NCBI GenBank assembly: GCA_024138015.1 | Contig: JAMXBB010000002.1 | Span: forward strand, 11,718,632 to 11,782,631 | Direction: 5' to 3' | DNA: 64,000 nucleotides | Origin: Lumnitzera littorea | Lineage: Eukaryota; Streptophyta; Magnoliopsida; Myrtales; Combretaceae | In this document: positions 13,160 to 26,600 of the stretch, piece after piece | Position numbering within the stretch: position 1 is the first letter of the stretch | Layout: every line of letters begins with the position of its first letter | Program-made: the position numbers and the translations under genes | The notes under the pieces: model-generated | The model's database searches: none | The model's input: the letters and a program-made list of their open reading frames with translations, nothing else | What the model was told of the DNA's origin: nothing

Positions 13160-14140
13160 CTCTGTTCACCTATGTTCCATCGATCGAAGAAGAACTAGTG
13201 CTGACAAACTATTTACAGTCAGCAGTGCTCATGCAAAAGCATGAACTCGATTAGGGTTTGAAGTAGGCGAAACTGCCGCAAATCCTCTATACAAAAAATT
13301 AGTAGTGGTTTGTGTTATTTTCACCGTTTTTAAAACAATGTTTTACTCGAAATTTTGTCAGAATATTATATCATTACTCTTTCATGAAAATTTTATTTTA
13401 TTTTTTTTCCAAATACATGAAAATTTTAATTAAAAAAGACACCTTTTTTCTCTCTCAATATTTCTTGTATTGTTATTGCATGATATAAATATACAATTTA
13501 ACTTTTTTAAGAAGTATTCAAAAAAGAAGTTAGGTAAATTGAAAAATATACTCTTCTATGTTTATTTCACGTGGGTTTAGTTTAATTATCTTTAGACTAC
13601 CAAATTTTTTAAAAATATACTTTTAAACCATTATTTTATCAAAAAAATAATAAATTGTATAATAAAAAAAGAATAAAATTAAAGGAAAATGTTGTGTAAG
13701 AGTTTAAATGCACTTACTTAATTTCAAAGATATGGGACTAAGTGCATTAATATAAACTAGAGTAGTTAAAATGTTAAAGGAGAGAGAGAGAGAGAAAGTA
13801 ATAAAAATGTCGAAAAAGGAAAAGAGAGACATAAGGAGAGTTATAATTTCTTAAAATTCCTAAATTATTCTATATATATAATCAAATGTATTTAAAAAAA
13901 TTATTTATTAATAATAAAAATTTTATTTAAAAAGTTAAATAAATAAAAATAATCAAGATATTGTTTCAACAATTACTTAATGCTCCAAACACTTTAATAA
14001 TATAGATATAAAAAGTTATATTTACAATTGGATTAGATATGTATATAAAGGATAGGCAAATAAAGCATATGTTCTCACTCTTACTTCACAAGTGCATTCA
14101 TGATATTTAAACTCTAAAGATCATACTATCTAATATAAAG
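13160..14140. other. TAF6 upstream/promoter region and AT-rich spacer
   Basis: The first hundred or so bases upstream of the TAF6 ATG (13160-13260) should hold the 5' UTR. Beyond about 13290 the DNA is strongly AT-rich, with a short GA-repeat near 13780. No clear TATA box could be assigned. No gene is seen. Confidence 0.5.
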
Positions 14141-16525
14141 TCTCTTAAACTAGTTAAGGTCGTAACAGTAATGCCATGTAAATCGTTTATAGATAAGCTA
14201 ACTTTACAGTTGATACCATAGATTCGGCTTAAATCAAGTACACTTGACTAATCTGCTTTGAAGTAAATAGGTTATAACATATAAGTATGTAAAACCTATG
14301 AAAAAGTCTTAAAACTTGTATTTACATAGTTCTAAGTTCATCTTACATAACTTAGTAATTTAGCTATTATTATTATTATTATTATTATAAACCAACTATC
14401 GGAACCAATCAAGTCACCCAAGGTAACCTAGCTAATTTCTTAAAAGACAATAAGTTTGGCAAAATAAAACAAAAAAGAAAAAAGCAATTCCAAAAATGTT
14501 ATGTATCTAGCCGAGTCTTTGTTTTATTGATCATTTCTTAGTTCTTAATTCCATAACAAATAACTTAAGGATAAGTGTAACATGGCATCTCTAATATGTA
14601 TTTATAAAAGTATCTATAAGAATGTGAGTAATCATTGTTCAGTAAAAGAAACGGAGACATAAGAGTATAGAAATAAGCACAAATGGGGTTAACAAACCAT
14701 TAATTAAATGCTATGCAACAAAATAAATATCATCGCATAATACTGTCCAGTCTTTCATGATATTAGAAAAATTTCGTCTAAATGTCATCATAATATCGCT
14801 CAATCTTTCGTGAGATTAGAGAAATTTCATTTACTCTAATCTGGGATTTAAGGAGTTTCAGCATGATGCAATAACTCATAGCCAGACCTAAACTTCTGTA
14901 ATAGAGACATCTCTCCTCTTACAATTACCTTCAAATTAGTGCCCTAAATCTTGTCACGACTTCCTCTCTTGTTACTTAGTTTAAGTGAGAGTAAGGAAAT
15001 AATCATTTCAACTATCATTTTCGAATAGATCAATAATTAGCAAGATAATCCTAACCATCCCTAAAGGGTACAATGCATGGTAAATTGAGTTTTATTAAGT
15101 AAAATTTAGTTCAAGTTAAGGTGATCAATTAATTTAAGTAATCTAATGGATAACATTCTAACAAATACCACATTTAAGATCAATCAATAATCATAGACAC
15201 ACAATTATGCGCATAACTAGCTATCTATAAGCACAAGTAAGTACACACTTAGGCCTTTAAGTAATTTGAAATTAGTATTTCAAAATGCGATTAAGCATTA
15301 ATCCTATACTGCTTTAGCTTTTTGCAATTGAAAGCTTCTCTACATCACCAATCCTTATATTAATGTCTTTAGTAATAGTATAAGTTATAGAATTATAATA
15401 GATTTACTCATCATTATACTTATTATTATTAACTTGATAAGTTATTGAAGGTTTAGAGTCATTTCATACTCAGTCTCTATTCCTTACACATTTTAACTTG
15501 CATCATGAGTTGATATCAACTCATAGTTCTTAGTTAGAATACTTTCTATGCAAGTTTCTGAGTTAGTTCGGGTTTAGAATTCCTAACAAAGTACCTTTTG
15601 ACCTAATCTTTTAATCCCATTTTACTTAAAACTTCTCTTTAGTAGTGTGCCTAGGAGTTAAGCTTTACAAAGGCTTACTACGAGTTAGTGGGTCCTTTGA
15701 TGTATCAAAGAAATATAAATGGAAAAAGGAAATTTAACGTAAAGCAATTTGCATGAATATGACTTACCGTAAAGACTTAACAAGACTCAACCTAAGTTTG
15801 ATATAACATAACTTTAGGTCTATAAACTTATGCTACCTAAGTTTAATGAGAGTGTAAAACACTTGGAGGGTAACTCACAAGCTAAAAAAGGAAAGGAATA
15901 TTCAATGTATTATCTTAAGATGATTTCAGCAATAAGAATAATGGAGCTATTTATAGTATGCTCCTAGGGCAAAAGAGGAAAGAAAGAATTACATAAAGTT
16001 ACATCCAAATTAATAACCTACCATACAAAAGGTTAAAAGTGACAAAATACAGAAAAAAGAAAAAAAAAAGATTATCCTTTGATAGGCATGGAGAAAGTAA
16101 TGGATGTGTGGCAAGAAATGACAAGTAAAGTAATTGGCGTAAATTTGTACAGAGAAGACATATGGGATTACACTTAGCTGAGCTAAGGTAGGTTACGAGG
16201 TTGTCCAATAGGTTGTATAGGTGGTAAAGAGGTTAAAAACAAGATAGGAGTCACCTCTTAATTAGGGCCAGGCTACCTCTAGTACAAGCTAAGCTATTAA
16301 GGAAGTTGGCAAGATACACTAAAAGGAGCTTGGGAGCTCAAACAAGTATATAGAGGCTAAAATAAGCTAAGAAGGAGTACAAAAGAAGGCCAACGCGTTG
16401 AAACTCGTCCTTGGCTAGCTATTGAGACAACATCTATCTGGCTAGCCCTTGAAGGCGTTAGAGTCAAGCTAGGGTTAGAGGACCAAAGGTCGACATTCCA
16501 ATCAGGGAGGTCGGGGTTTCATCAC
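14140..16525 (-). repeat. Diverged gypsy LTR, copy 1
   Basis: The block from about 14155 to 15200 is recognisably homologous to 22500-23500. Both share, in the same order, the TCTATAAGAATGTGAG(T/C)AA motif, GATTAGAGAAATT, a GGAGACAT(C)..CTCCTCT segment, TTACTTAGTTTAA-like and GGTGATCAAT motifs. A TATTTATAG promoter-like site near 15950 has a counterpart near 25005. Ends are approximate. The minus-strand gag at about 20.2-21.4 kb gives the orientation, making this the 3' LTR. It is heavily mutated and therefore old. Confidence 0.55.
14365..14389. repeat. (TTA)n microsatellite
   Basis: About eight TTA units, inside the diverged LTR copy 1. Confidence 0.9.
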
Positions 16526-17193
16526 TTAAGTACCTTTTGACCCAACTTCTAAGTGAATTATATGATAGGAGTTATGGGCCCCTAAAATCGTATTTAGAGA
16601 AACTGTACTTGGATTTAGGGTATTCAAGAAAAATTTATTTAATTGAGCCAAAACTTTACGACTATTAGAAAAGTTTATCGAGTAAAACTTAATTACTTTG
16701 AAAGTATAAGATTAAGATTAGATGTATAATATAATAATCTACTAATTTTGAAGTGCATTATAAAGCTTTTACTTTTGTCAAATCAACATAAAATTATACT
16801 TGAAGAGTTACATAAAATTAAACTAAATTACCATGAATGAAAATAATATGTAATAACCGTAATTCCAAATCCTTTTATAGTAAGTTTTTACTCACTGCCA
16901 TATAATGCTAATATTTTTTTTTTATTTGTTTTGCTTTCCTGAGAATAATACCACACTTGATATTCCTATTACCATTTAACTCTTGCACATTTAAAATTAT
17001 ATACGGCCATAGTTGCGTGGTCTTCAAGTAATTCCCACCACTACATATTCTAAATAAGCAGACTAGAAACGAGAAAAGTGTTTTTCTAAAGTTACAACTA
17101 AGATTAGGATAGCTACATGTTATATATTTTGTCAATTAATAATGCTTATATATGTATCTTAATAGGATGACAAGGAAATCAAAGGTTAGGGTG

Positions 17194-17247
<54 letters not shown>
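17194..17247. repeat. Compound (AT)n(TG)n microsatellite
   Basis: About 13 AT units run directly into about 14 TG units. Confidence 0.95.
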
Positions 17248-17249
<2 letters not shown>

Positions 17250-17881
17250 ATATTTTACTATGTTTAGTCTATAAATAGCTTGAAGTCTTCACGAAAAGTA
17301 TATAAGATATTTTCCACCACTAAAAGAAAAAAAAACCGTTGATGATATTCTTATAGTCAAATGTCTTTTAGAGTTGAGAAAATAACTGAGGTAAATCTTG
17401 TCTTAACTCTAGCTTAATACATAAATATTCATGAAATCATTTGACATTTTATATTGTTAATTATGTGCATATAATATGTACAACAAGTATTTTTGGATAC
17501 ATATGTGATGAGGTAGATAGCTCATAATATTTGTGCAAAATGTAATTCCTACGTAGCATTTTGAACTTTAAATGTGATTGTATAAATTAGATGTCTAACC
17601 ATAAATTGCATTTAATTAATTCACTTATATTGCATACAAATATTGACACAATATACCAAAAGTAAGTGTTAAGTAATTATACATACATAAATATATTATA
17701 TTGATATATTGTTTCAATTCTCAATGGACAATTAAATGTCTACCGCCTCTTGATGCCTTTATAAAGGAAAACTACATTCAAAATTAAGGACAGTAGACGG
17801 AAAGCACGACATTATGGGCATGCAACATAGATATATTTATATAGCTAAGTAGTCATCTTATCATATAAATATCTTTAATAT

Positions 17882-17916
<35 letters not shown>

Positions 17917-17917
17917 A
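17882..17917. repeat. Second compound (AT)n(GT)n microsatellite
   Basis: AT repeats followed by GT repeats, the same arrangement as at 17194 about 690 bp away. Confidence 0.95.
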
Positions 17918-20199
17918 TATACATACCTAAACTTAGGAGTATCGAAAAGAATAAGGGAAAGTTACCTTTCATCGAAGGTATTCTTGTAGTTGGATTTATA
18001 TGGGAGTACGAAGCAAAATTTAAGCGGTGAATTATGACAAAAATGAAGAACTATTTTAAAGAAGAATTGATTAATAATTTCAAGTATGTGATTTCTTTTC
18101 TCAATGTCAAAATGTGATACTATGAATGTTATTTTATGTTGAATAATGCAATGGCTTTATAGGGACGGAGTCAATTGTTGTGTGATTTAGTATTTATATA
18201 ATTAAGGCTAGAAATAACATATGCTAGTAAGCTATTTTAGGAAATTATATAAAATATAAATTATTTATATAATATGAACATAATATAATAATTATTATTA
18301 TGGGGATATATAAGTATATTAGAAACTAAAAACACTATTTAGAAGTTATCTCTCAAAATAGAACTCATAGTACGTATCATCAAGTTCGTATTAACCCGAT
18401 GATACTACTTTTACTAAAATTAAACAATCCTAAGTAATATAACCAATATTTCTATAATATTATAAAAATTTATGTACTATGATAACTTTAGCATAATTGA
18501 AACGTAACTTGATTAATTAAAAATATATTTCGATATGACCAAAACGATATATTATAAGTAATAATATAACTACGTATATCGTTAACACTCACAACACTCA
18601 CAAACTTAATATAAATAATATAATAAATATACATTTAAAGAAAACTATATTTCATCATATGAAAATAATAATATACTTTAAGTATATATGTATGTATATA
18701 TAAATTTATGTATATAACTTCATGATTATATAAAGAGTACATAAAATCCTAATGTTTCCGTAACTCTTATGAAAACTAAATTTAGATTTTGGTATCAATA
18801 TAGGGTCTCTCAGTGAGTAAAGCATTAATGGTATAGGCCTTTCGCAATAGCGTAAATATAAGTAAGTTGAGATTATGACTTTACCACTTGTTAAGATACT
18901 ATATTAAGATATTTTGAGACTTAAGAGTATTTTTGCTTGTGGTTGTAAATTAATTATTTGTGCGCATGCTGTGTGTATGATTAGTATTATGTTTGTGGCA
19001 AGAGTTAAACTCATTAGCGTGCTATTTTGCATGATATTATAATTTTATATTGTATGAACTTGTTTGGCCATCCTTAAATGAAATTAATAGTGATTTGACT
19101 GCTAACATAACCAGATATACATAGTAACTATTAAGGGAACAATTAAAAGTGTCAGACCAAATATTGACTCTCTTCAATGAAGATAATTGAAATAGTAATT
19201 TTCCCATCCTTAATTGAACTGAGTGACAGGAGAGGAAGTCGCAATAAGGGTAGGGGCTATAGTTTAAATATGGTCACGAGAGGAAGGTATTCTTTATTGC
19301 ACAAGCTTGAGTTTAATCTGATTTGGAGTCACAATAAACTCGTCAATCCAAATTGGAGTGGATGTAATTTCTTTAACCTCACAATGGACTAAATAAAATT
19401 GTGTGATATTTCAAGTGATTGATTGCATTGTATTTCATTATAATTAATAACCTTATTTGTGATTATATGGTACTTTTGTAACTCTATCTCACATACTAAG
19501 CTAATTATGCTCATATTCTATAGACTCTTTTGTAGGTAACAAATGAAAGTTCAAAATTTACAAATATCACCATCCTAAGGTTAGTGCACAATTGGCTAGA
19601 AAAGTGAGGAAAGGAAAATTTACTGAATTTGGGCTTTTGACTTTTCTTTTTTATTTTGAGGAAACTAACTAAGAATTTTTTGGATGCCCATTAGTTTCCT
19701 ATCTTATTGTAAATAGACTTCGAGACTTGTAGATTTTGTAGAGTCTTAATGTAAATTATAGCCCCATGTATAGAAATACTTATATAAGTACTGTTGTATT
19801 ATTAGACGACAAATGGTTTTGAATAAGTATTTTGAAAAGCTATACGATATGTTTAATTATTAACATATGTTAGACTAGATACTTTAAGTTAATTAAGTCG
19901 TATATGCCTTATGCAAATTGTATCTAAGATAGCAGTTGTGAGGTCAACTTTTATTTTAAATTAGTTTACATGGTGGAACTATTATGACTTCTCTTGTTCA
20001 GGGCATAACAAGTAAGTAAGGCTACTAGTTAGTTTACATACCTATCACTTAGCCTTAGTTGGTTCCATTAATATCCATTTCATCATGTGAGGCGTCATAA
20101 AAGTATTCCTCCATCAATTTATCAAAATCCTTAGTATCCTCTTTTGTACCCTCGATTGCAAACACTTGAGTTAGTACAACAATCGTTTTTACTCCTCCA

Positions 20200-21380
20200 G
20201 ATTTGTTAGTCCTTTTTCCCACCTAACCACAGTATCTCAAGAAGTGTCCCAACATTCCATAACTAGAACACTTTACTGTTTTCATCTTTAGACACTCTCT
20301 CGACATACGATTTGGATTACCATACAGAAAACATTTGTTTCTTAATCAAGGACATTGCCGAGGAAAATGTTGTGCTCTACACATCTCACATTCTCTACCT
20401 CATCATAGAAATTATATCCTGTTCTGTTTGAAGTAGGACCACTAGTTCTAACTGCCAACTTCTTTCCTTTCCAGCTTGAATTACTATTGGCACTTGAGAA
20501 TGTCCTTTTAAAGATAAGTCTATACTGATTAACTCCTCTCAATTTCTTACTCTATTCATTTTGCATGGTCAATCAATTATTCTCTAATTAACGAGCTTTA
20601 TCTACAATTTGATGATAAGTGGTGAATTCATGATCCATCAACTTATGTCACATTGTTGAGTCAAACCCGTTAAGGAAAAGATCCTTTTTTTAGTACATGA
20701 TTATCTCTTTATGACTTAAGCGCATATTGCAACAACCTATTAAATTCGTTCTTATATTGAGTCGCACTCATAGTGCCCTTCTTTATCTGTCAATTGTTAA
20801 GTCATCTAATTTTGCACACTTACAAAGAAGCATTCCCACTTAAATACCTCTTGAAATATTTACCTTGTAATGAGGCCAGTAATAGTTCGTGCTATTGAGT
20901 CTCATCAAACTCGAGCTCCCATTTTTAGCAAAAAAAGTATCATGAGAGACTTTTTTATTATCTAAAATTTTAAACGCCTCAAAAATATGTTCAATTTGCA
21001 TTAACCAATCATCAACCAAGATAGGCTTACCCATTTCTTCTCCAAAATACCAGTTTGTTTTCATAAATTCAGGAAGTGGACTCATATCTTGAGGTTAAAT
21101 TCCTCTAGGTTCAACTTCTGGCAACTTTTGGTACATTTCCACCTGTGATTAGATATTGAATTAAAGCTCCTTACTATTGGATTATGATATTCATATTAAC
21201 CAATATTTGCCCAATCATGTCCCTACTGTTGGATTATGATATTCATATTAGCCAATATTTGCCCAATCATGTTTGAAGCGGGTGGTGTTATATTATTTCT
21301 AGATGGTTCTGATGGATTAGGAAGGTTAGGAGGTGGTACTACTTCCTTAGGTTAACCATTTCCGTTTCTATTTGCTTCCT
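20200..21380 (-). mobile_element. Decayed Ty3/gypsy gag with zinc knuckles
   Basis: Reading the minus strand from about 21380 down: a Pro/Asn-rich N-terminal part, then a core with KPILVDDWLMQIEHIFEAFK (about 20950-21045), which matches the W-x-IE-x-IFE region of gypsy gag. Near 20345-20400 is an in-frame CX2CX3HX4C zinc knuckle (CEMCRAQHFPRQC), followed by two degenerate knuckles near 20310 and 20250. Stops and shifts break the frame. It lies between the two diverged LTR copies, so it is taken as the gag of that element. Confidence 0.75.
21174..21277. repeat. 52 bp tandem duplication inside gypsy gag
   Basis: Two adjacent 52 bp copies (21174-21225 and 21226-21277) differ at only a few positions. 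The unit length is not a multiple of three, so the duplication shifts the gag frame. Confidence 0.9.
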
Positions 21381-22489
21381 TTACCATAATTAGATTTACA
21401 GTCACTAACTATCGACCTTGCACTTACAATATGTGTATTGGAAGTTAGTATATGATCTAAGTAACTCGCATTCACGTATAGATCAATTATTCTCTGTATA
21501 TGTAATATACAACCATAAATTCCTCGATAAGGATTTCTATCAACACAAAACTTGTAATATTTCATTCATGTGCATAGAACAACGATATTCATACATCATT
21601 TATTACACATTCCATAATATGATCAAATATACCTATACATCATGAGCTCATATAGACTTCACCTTTAATATCAAGTCATCATTTTCATTTCATTCCCTGT
21701 AATCATCACTCGTGATTATATCTCATACGAATACTAGAAAATAAAGATATATTACACTCTTTTATAATTATGTTTACTTTACATTAATACATAGAATAAC
21801 TAGAACTTTACATTAAAAATAGTACATTACTTCGCTTACAACATAAGATTACATATCTGATCACCTATTCACATTACTCTTATCTACACAAAAGTCGATT
21901 TACATCATTTACATTCTCAGTAACAAAAACATCAAAAATACATAAGTTACATTCAAAATATAAAAAATACATCGAAAGTTGCTAAGGAACTTAGGTACAT
22001 TAAAACAACTAGGTTAGATAATATTAAAAGCCTTAAACATGTCTTGTCACTATCTTCCCACTCTTGCAGTTACTCAAGCTTTCTAAAGCTATCATATCCT
22101 TTTGGGGAAAATAGTCATCCTCTCCGTTCTCTTTAGAATCTAAACTTATTACCACTATTACAGAGGTGTCTAGCTCACAACTACTTCTTATACTTTACTC
22201 CCATTATCTTGTGCTTTACCTTTAGAATCGGCTTTTATTTCAACTTCTACCTTAAACTCTTCTTATAGATTCTTCTCAAGATCCTCATCATCGTCAAACT
22301 CTACATTTGGCTAAGTGTTTTGGGATAGATTCTTAAGTGGCATCATACGGGGTTCAGGTTCTTAAGATTGTAACAATACTTCTGTACTTATAGTCTTAAC
22401 TATAGATATCTAGAAAACCAATGGACTACACTAAGGGGATAGTTTATAGGGATATATCATATATGGGACACCTATGGGTACCTAATGTC

Positions 22490-25400
22490 ACGCTCTGAAG
22501 CGGTAGAGTCATAATAGTCCCGCCGTGTAAACCATTCTAAGATAGAAGTTGGTCTTACAACTGTTATCTAAGACCTGATCTACACAAGGCGTCCACGATT
22601 AACTCGCTTTAAAGTAAATAGTTTATAATTTAAATAAATCATTTACCTAAGAAAGTGAGAAAATATATATATACTATAATTCAGTTATTACAATTAGCGT
22701 TTACAATATTTTACTGTAATATATTTCCTAGTTATTACGTTATTCAGAAATGAAAAATTTTAAAATAAAAGTTTAAACCTTAAAAATATATGTTTGTTCT
22801 TCAAATTTTTTTCCTCACTCTATAGGATCTAGTAATTGCTAGCTTCAGAGTAGTTGTAAGCCACTTCTTAACCAATACCTGCACGACGTCTATAAGAATG
22901 TGAGCAACCACAGCTCAATAAGTTAGGATAGAGGACTTAAAACTACACCATAAACACAAACAAGGTTATCAACCAAATTATTTGGTGTAATGCATGTTTA
23001 AGTAAATGCCATCACACGACGTTGTCCGACCCGTTGTAAGATTAGAGAAATTACGCTCGCTCTAATTTGGGTTGAGGAGTTGCAGTTAATGCAACAGATC
23101 ACAACCAAACCCAGACTTATGCAATGGAGACATCGCTCCTCTCGTGACTATCTTCAAACCATTGACTTTACCTTTGCCGCGATCTCCTTACTTATCACTT
23201 AGTTTAACTAAGGATGAAGAAGAGACCCATTATGCCATCCGGCGCTATCCCTTTCGAAGGGGTCGGTATTTAGCCGGAGAATCCTAGATTTCCCCTAATG
23301 GGTTGCCTTGCAGGTCCGATTATGATTACAGGTTGTATATTTGATTAAGTCCAATTTAGGGTGATCAATAATTTCATACAAATCATACAATACAAACTAG
23401 AACAACAAACAGAATCATAGCATCACTCATAATCAAGCACATGCACACAACTAACTATCTAACAAACACAACCAAGTATAATCTCAAGTCTCCAAAATAT
23501 AGCAACGTATTAATCCCAATTTACATGGACTCTTCGCTCCCTCACTTAGGGTCCCACTCACTCAGGTCATCGCCAATTATTCCTATAACACAAACGTGGT
23601 TTCAGTTTTTCATATAACTATTATAGGTTGGTTTTATCCTCTAACACTTATTGTTATCTTTTGTTTAGTGTTTATATACCTAATTATCTAGGTCTTAAGT
23701 CTTTTACAATTTTTATTGAATCGTGTTGAGTTTCGTTTCATTTTTCGCATTGATTTCTAAATTAGGTTTTTAACTCAATTTTTTATTAGAGATTTATACG
23801 TACACCCTAAAAAAAATCATTCCGACCCATAATGTGAAATTAATCGCATTATCTTCAGATATCCTAAATATCGTTTATAGTCTCTAACTAGTGTTCTAAT
23901 TCGTATGATATACCCAAATCCTAATTTAATCACCAAATTCACCTCCGTTATAAGAAGATCTTACATTTTTCATATAATTACCCTAATTTAAGTTTCCTAT
24001 CAGATTTATTGTATATTTCTATTACTATCATAATATCAATTTTTACTCTAATATCTTTTATTTATTATATTTCTAATAATTGTGTATTATGCACTATTAC
24101 TTATTATGTACATAATACACATCTAATATTTTTATCACTTTAATTACCATCTCCCAACATTAATTATCATTTCAAAGTGTCTAAATTCATCTTAAATCAA
24201 ATTTTACACCTAATTACCCTAATTTACAAAATTAACTTAAAATTTACTAATTTTCCCTATTACTTATTTACTACATAATTAACCTAATAATTGCATCTAA
24301 CACCCTAAATGCTACAATTATCATACTTCATCAAATTTCAACATCCTAAAATATATAATTATTTACTAAATCAGTAATTAACTATTTAATTACTTAATTA
24401 ACCCTAAACTACCCATTTTATGCCTCATTTTAAGGCCTAAAGTTTATCTAAAAATTTCAAAAATTAATTTTTGAAAACGGGCTTCATACATTGTTCTATA
24501 TCATCTAAGTAGTCTACACAAAATTTTGAGCTCAAAACTACACCTCTAAGGTCATTTATTCTTAAATCGAAACATGTTCGGTTTTTCATAATTTCTTAAG
24601 GACTATATATCACGGGACATATTTTCATCAAAATAATATTTTTCCTAAAAACTACATACTAAAATTCTAGAATAATAAAATTCATAATTTTCTAAGAATA
24701 TTTACTATTTTTATAAAATTACATAAAATCGGATTGAAAATCGAACTTACCGATCTGGATGGCTCCGGCTACTGCTGGCTACCGTGGCCTTATCGGCTAA
24801 TCTAGGCGCTGCTACCACTGTGTGGTAGTGGTGGCAGTCTACTCCAAGGTGCTCGTCTAGTGTCGGTTCCCCTCTAAGGCCCTAATTGCACAGTTTTCTT
24901 ATTTTTTTTTCCTAACCTTAATTTTTCTCTTCCAATTTTGATGCTCTCAATTTTTTTTTTACTTCTAACTGTCTAAATGAGCTCTGTAATTTTTTTCCCT
25001 ATTTATAGAGCTTTGTAGTAATTATTATGCATTTAATTGGACAAGACATTACTCAAATCCCTTAATTTTTACCTTTTGTGTTGCTTAATTTTGATTGATT
25101 AATTTTTCTTTTTCAATTCTTGACTTGCCACGACCAAATCTACATCATTCCCTATTCCTTTGATTTTTTCTTAATTAATTAATAATTTTATTTAGTTATT
25201 TAGTATTATTTTAGCACATTTCTCATATTTTAAGTAATTACGCGTATTTCTACCTACATGTAAATTCATATATAGTATAAATAAATATTCCTAAATATTA
25301 TTTAGGTTATTTTATGATTTTTAGTAATTCGTTAATTGTCGGAATGTATTTTACGTAGTTTCGATAAATAACAAGTTATATACTTAAAATTTTGAAATTT

Positions 25401-25548
25401 TATATTCTGTTATTTTATTACTTATTTTCTTAAATTCGAACTTACGAGATCATTTTTATTAATATTTTTAGCTTTACTTTATAATTTAGGTTCGATCGGA
25501 ACCTCGAATAACTGGTTGTAGGGTTTACACCTAATCAAAACTCGGGGG
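22490..25548 (-). repeat. Diverged gypsy LTR, copy 2
   Basis: The block begins near a TGTCACGCTCTGAAGC end and is homologous to 14155-15200 over its first kilobase, as described for copy 1. A TATTTATAG promoter-like site lies at about 25003-25012. The far end, near the GGGGGGTAAT stretch at about 25545, is uncertain. For a minus-strand element this is the 5' LTR of the gag at about 20.2-21.4 kb. It could also have served as 3' LTR of the pol fragment at 26.05-26.6 kb. Confidence 0.5.
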
Positions 25549-26049
25549 GTAATTCTTATTTATCTATACTATAACAGGAAAATATAATATAGGAATCGTT
25601 GTAGATAAAATCCCTTTTTCCTGCAAGTAATTATTCTCATAAGCAACTATGGTAACATATTCATTATATGCAAGTCCTAATTCATCTATTATTATCCTCC
25701 AATTATCTTACATATTAGAAGACATTCCATACTTATCATTCTCAATGATTTCATCGATGGTATAAAACACCTTCCAATAAGCTATATCTAATAATAACTC
25801 ATCAAATCTTGTATTTGATAGGCTTTTCATCCCCTTCTTATTCAAAATACCACTATGCATGTATAAAACCATTCATACGGATTTGAAAATAATCAAGTTA
25901 GAAGTTAGCTTATGTCATACAATACTTACCGTTATTACTTTATAACTCTTGTTACATACATAAGTTATACCTATAATCTTATAAATCTAACTTTTTTACA
26001 TCCCACTATTAACCTGACTCTCAATAAGTTTGTTGTCTACTTATTTTAA

Positions 26050-26600
26050 TTAGATTCTTCAAAACTTGATTCTTTTAAAACTATGCTCAGATATCAACTC
26101 TATAGTAAAATTTAATTCTCAATGTTGTGCTAAACTAGGTTAATATTCTAGGAAGATATCGGGAAATTCACTTACTATAAGTATATTAGATACTTTTTGG
26201 GTTTCCTTATTTTCTTTTACAACAAATATCCAATAAAATTGCAATTCTTCAATGATCTCATTCATTTATTCGCTTACTTCGATTACTGATAATCTTAAGC
26301 TTCACTCAGCAATATTTCCTTGAAACATAACCTTACCCTCATCTGAGATCACATTTTTATTTTGATAATCTACTTTGGCTCTTTATTTGAACAACCAATC
26401 TATTCCTATGATAACATCATACCCCTTAAGAAAGTTTTATCTTATAAAATAGGTTTTAAGTCACCTTTTAAGTAGTCTTCTACTCCATACAAATTTTTTA
26501 CATCTCCTAATAGCTTGCAGTTATAAAAAGTGACCTCCATCCCCTTTCCTACCACCCAGTTGGTCTTTTTTAGGAAAAAAATCATTCATTGTGTTGTTTA
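26050..26600 (-). mobile_element. Ty3/gypsy protease and start of reverse transcriptase, decayed
   Basis: The minus strand reads KGYDVIIGIDWLFK near 26390-26425, the diagnostic DV(I/L)LGMDWL segment after the gypsy protease. About 150-330 bp further along is VSEFPDIF, followed by a LNFTIELI-type segment, the linker leading into the gypsy reverse transcriptase. Several stops interrupt it. Beyond about 26050 the similarity is lost before the LTR at 25.5 kb, so most of pol is missing. Confidence 0.75.

Larger units (their letters stand above)
16526..19990. other. AT-rich gene-free region
   Basis: Very AT-rich sequence with two compound microsatellites (listed separately) and only short spurious ORFs. 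It lies between the two diverged LTR copies where pol would be expected for the gag at about 20.2-21.4 kb, but no reverse transcriptase or integrase motif could be read. Confidence 0.6.

Noticed and set aside
25560..26050. Open minus-strand stretch between the gypsy pol fragment and LTR copy 2
   Set aside because: It does not match reverse transcriptase, RNase H or integrase motifs I know, and holds stops; left as unassigned.
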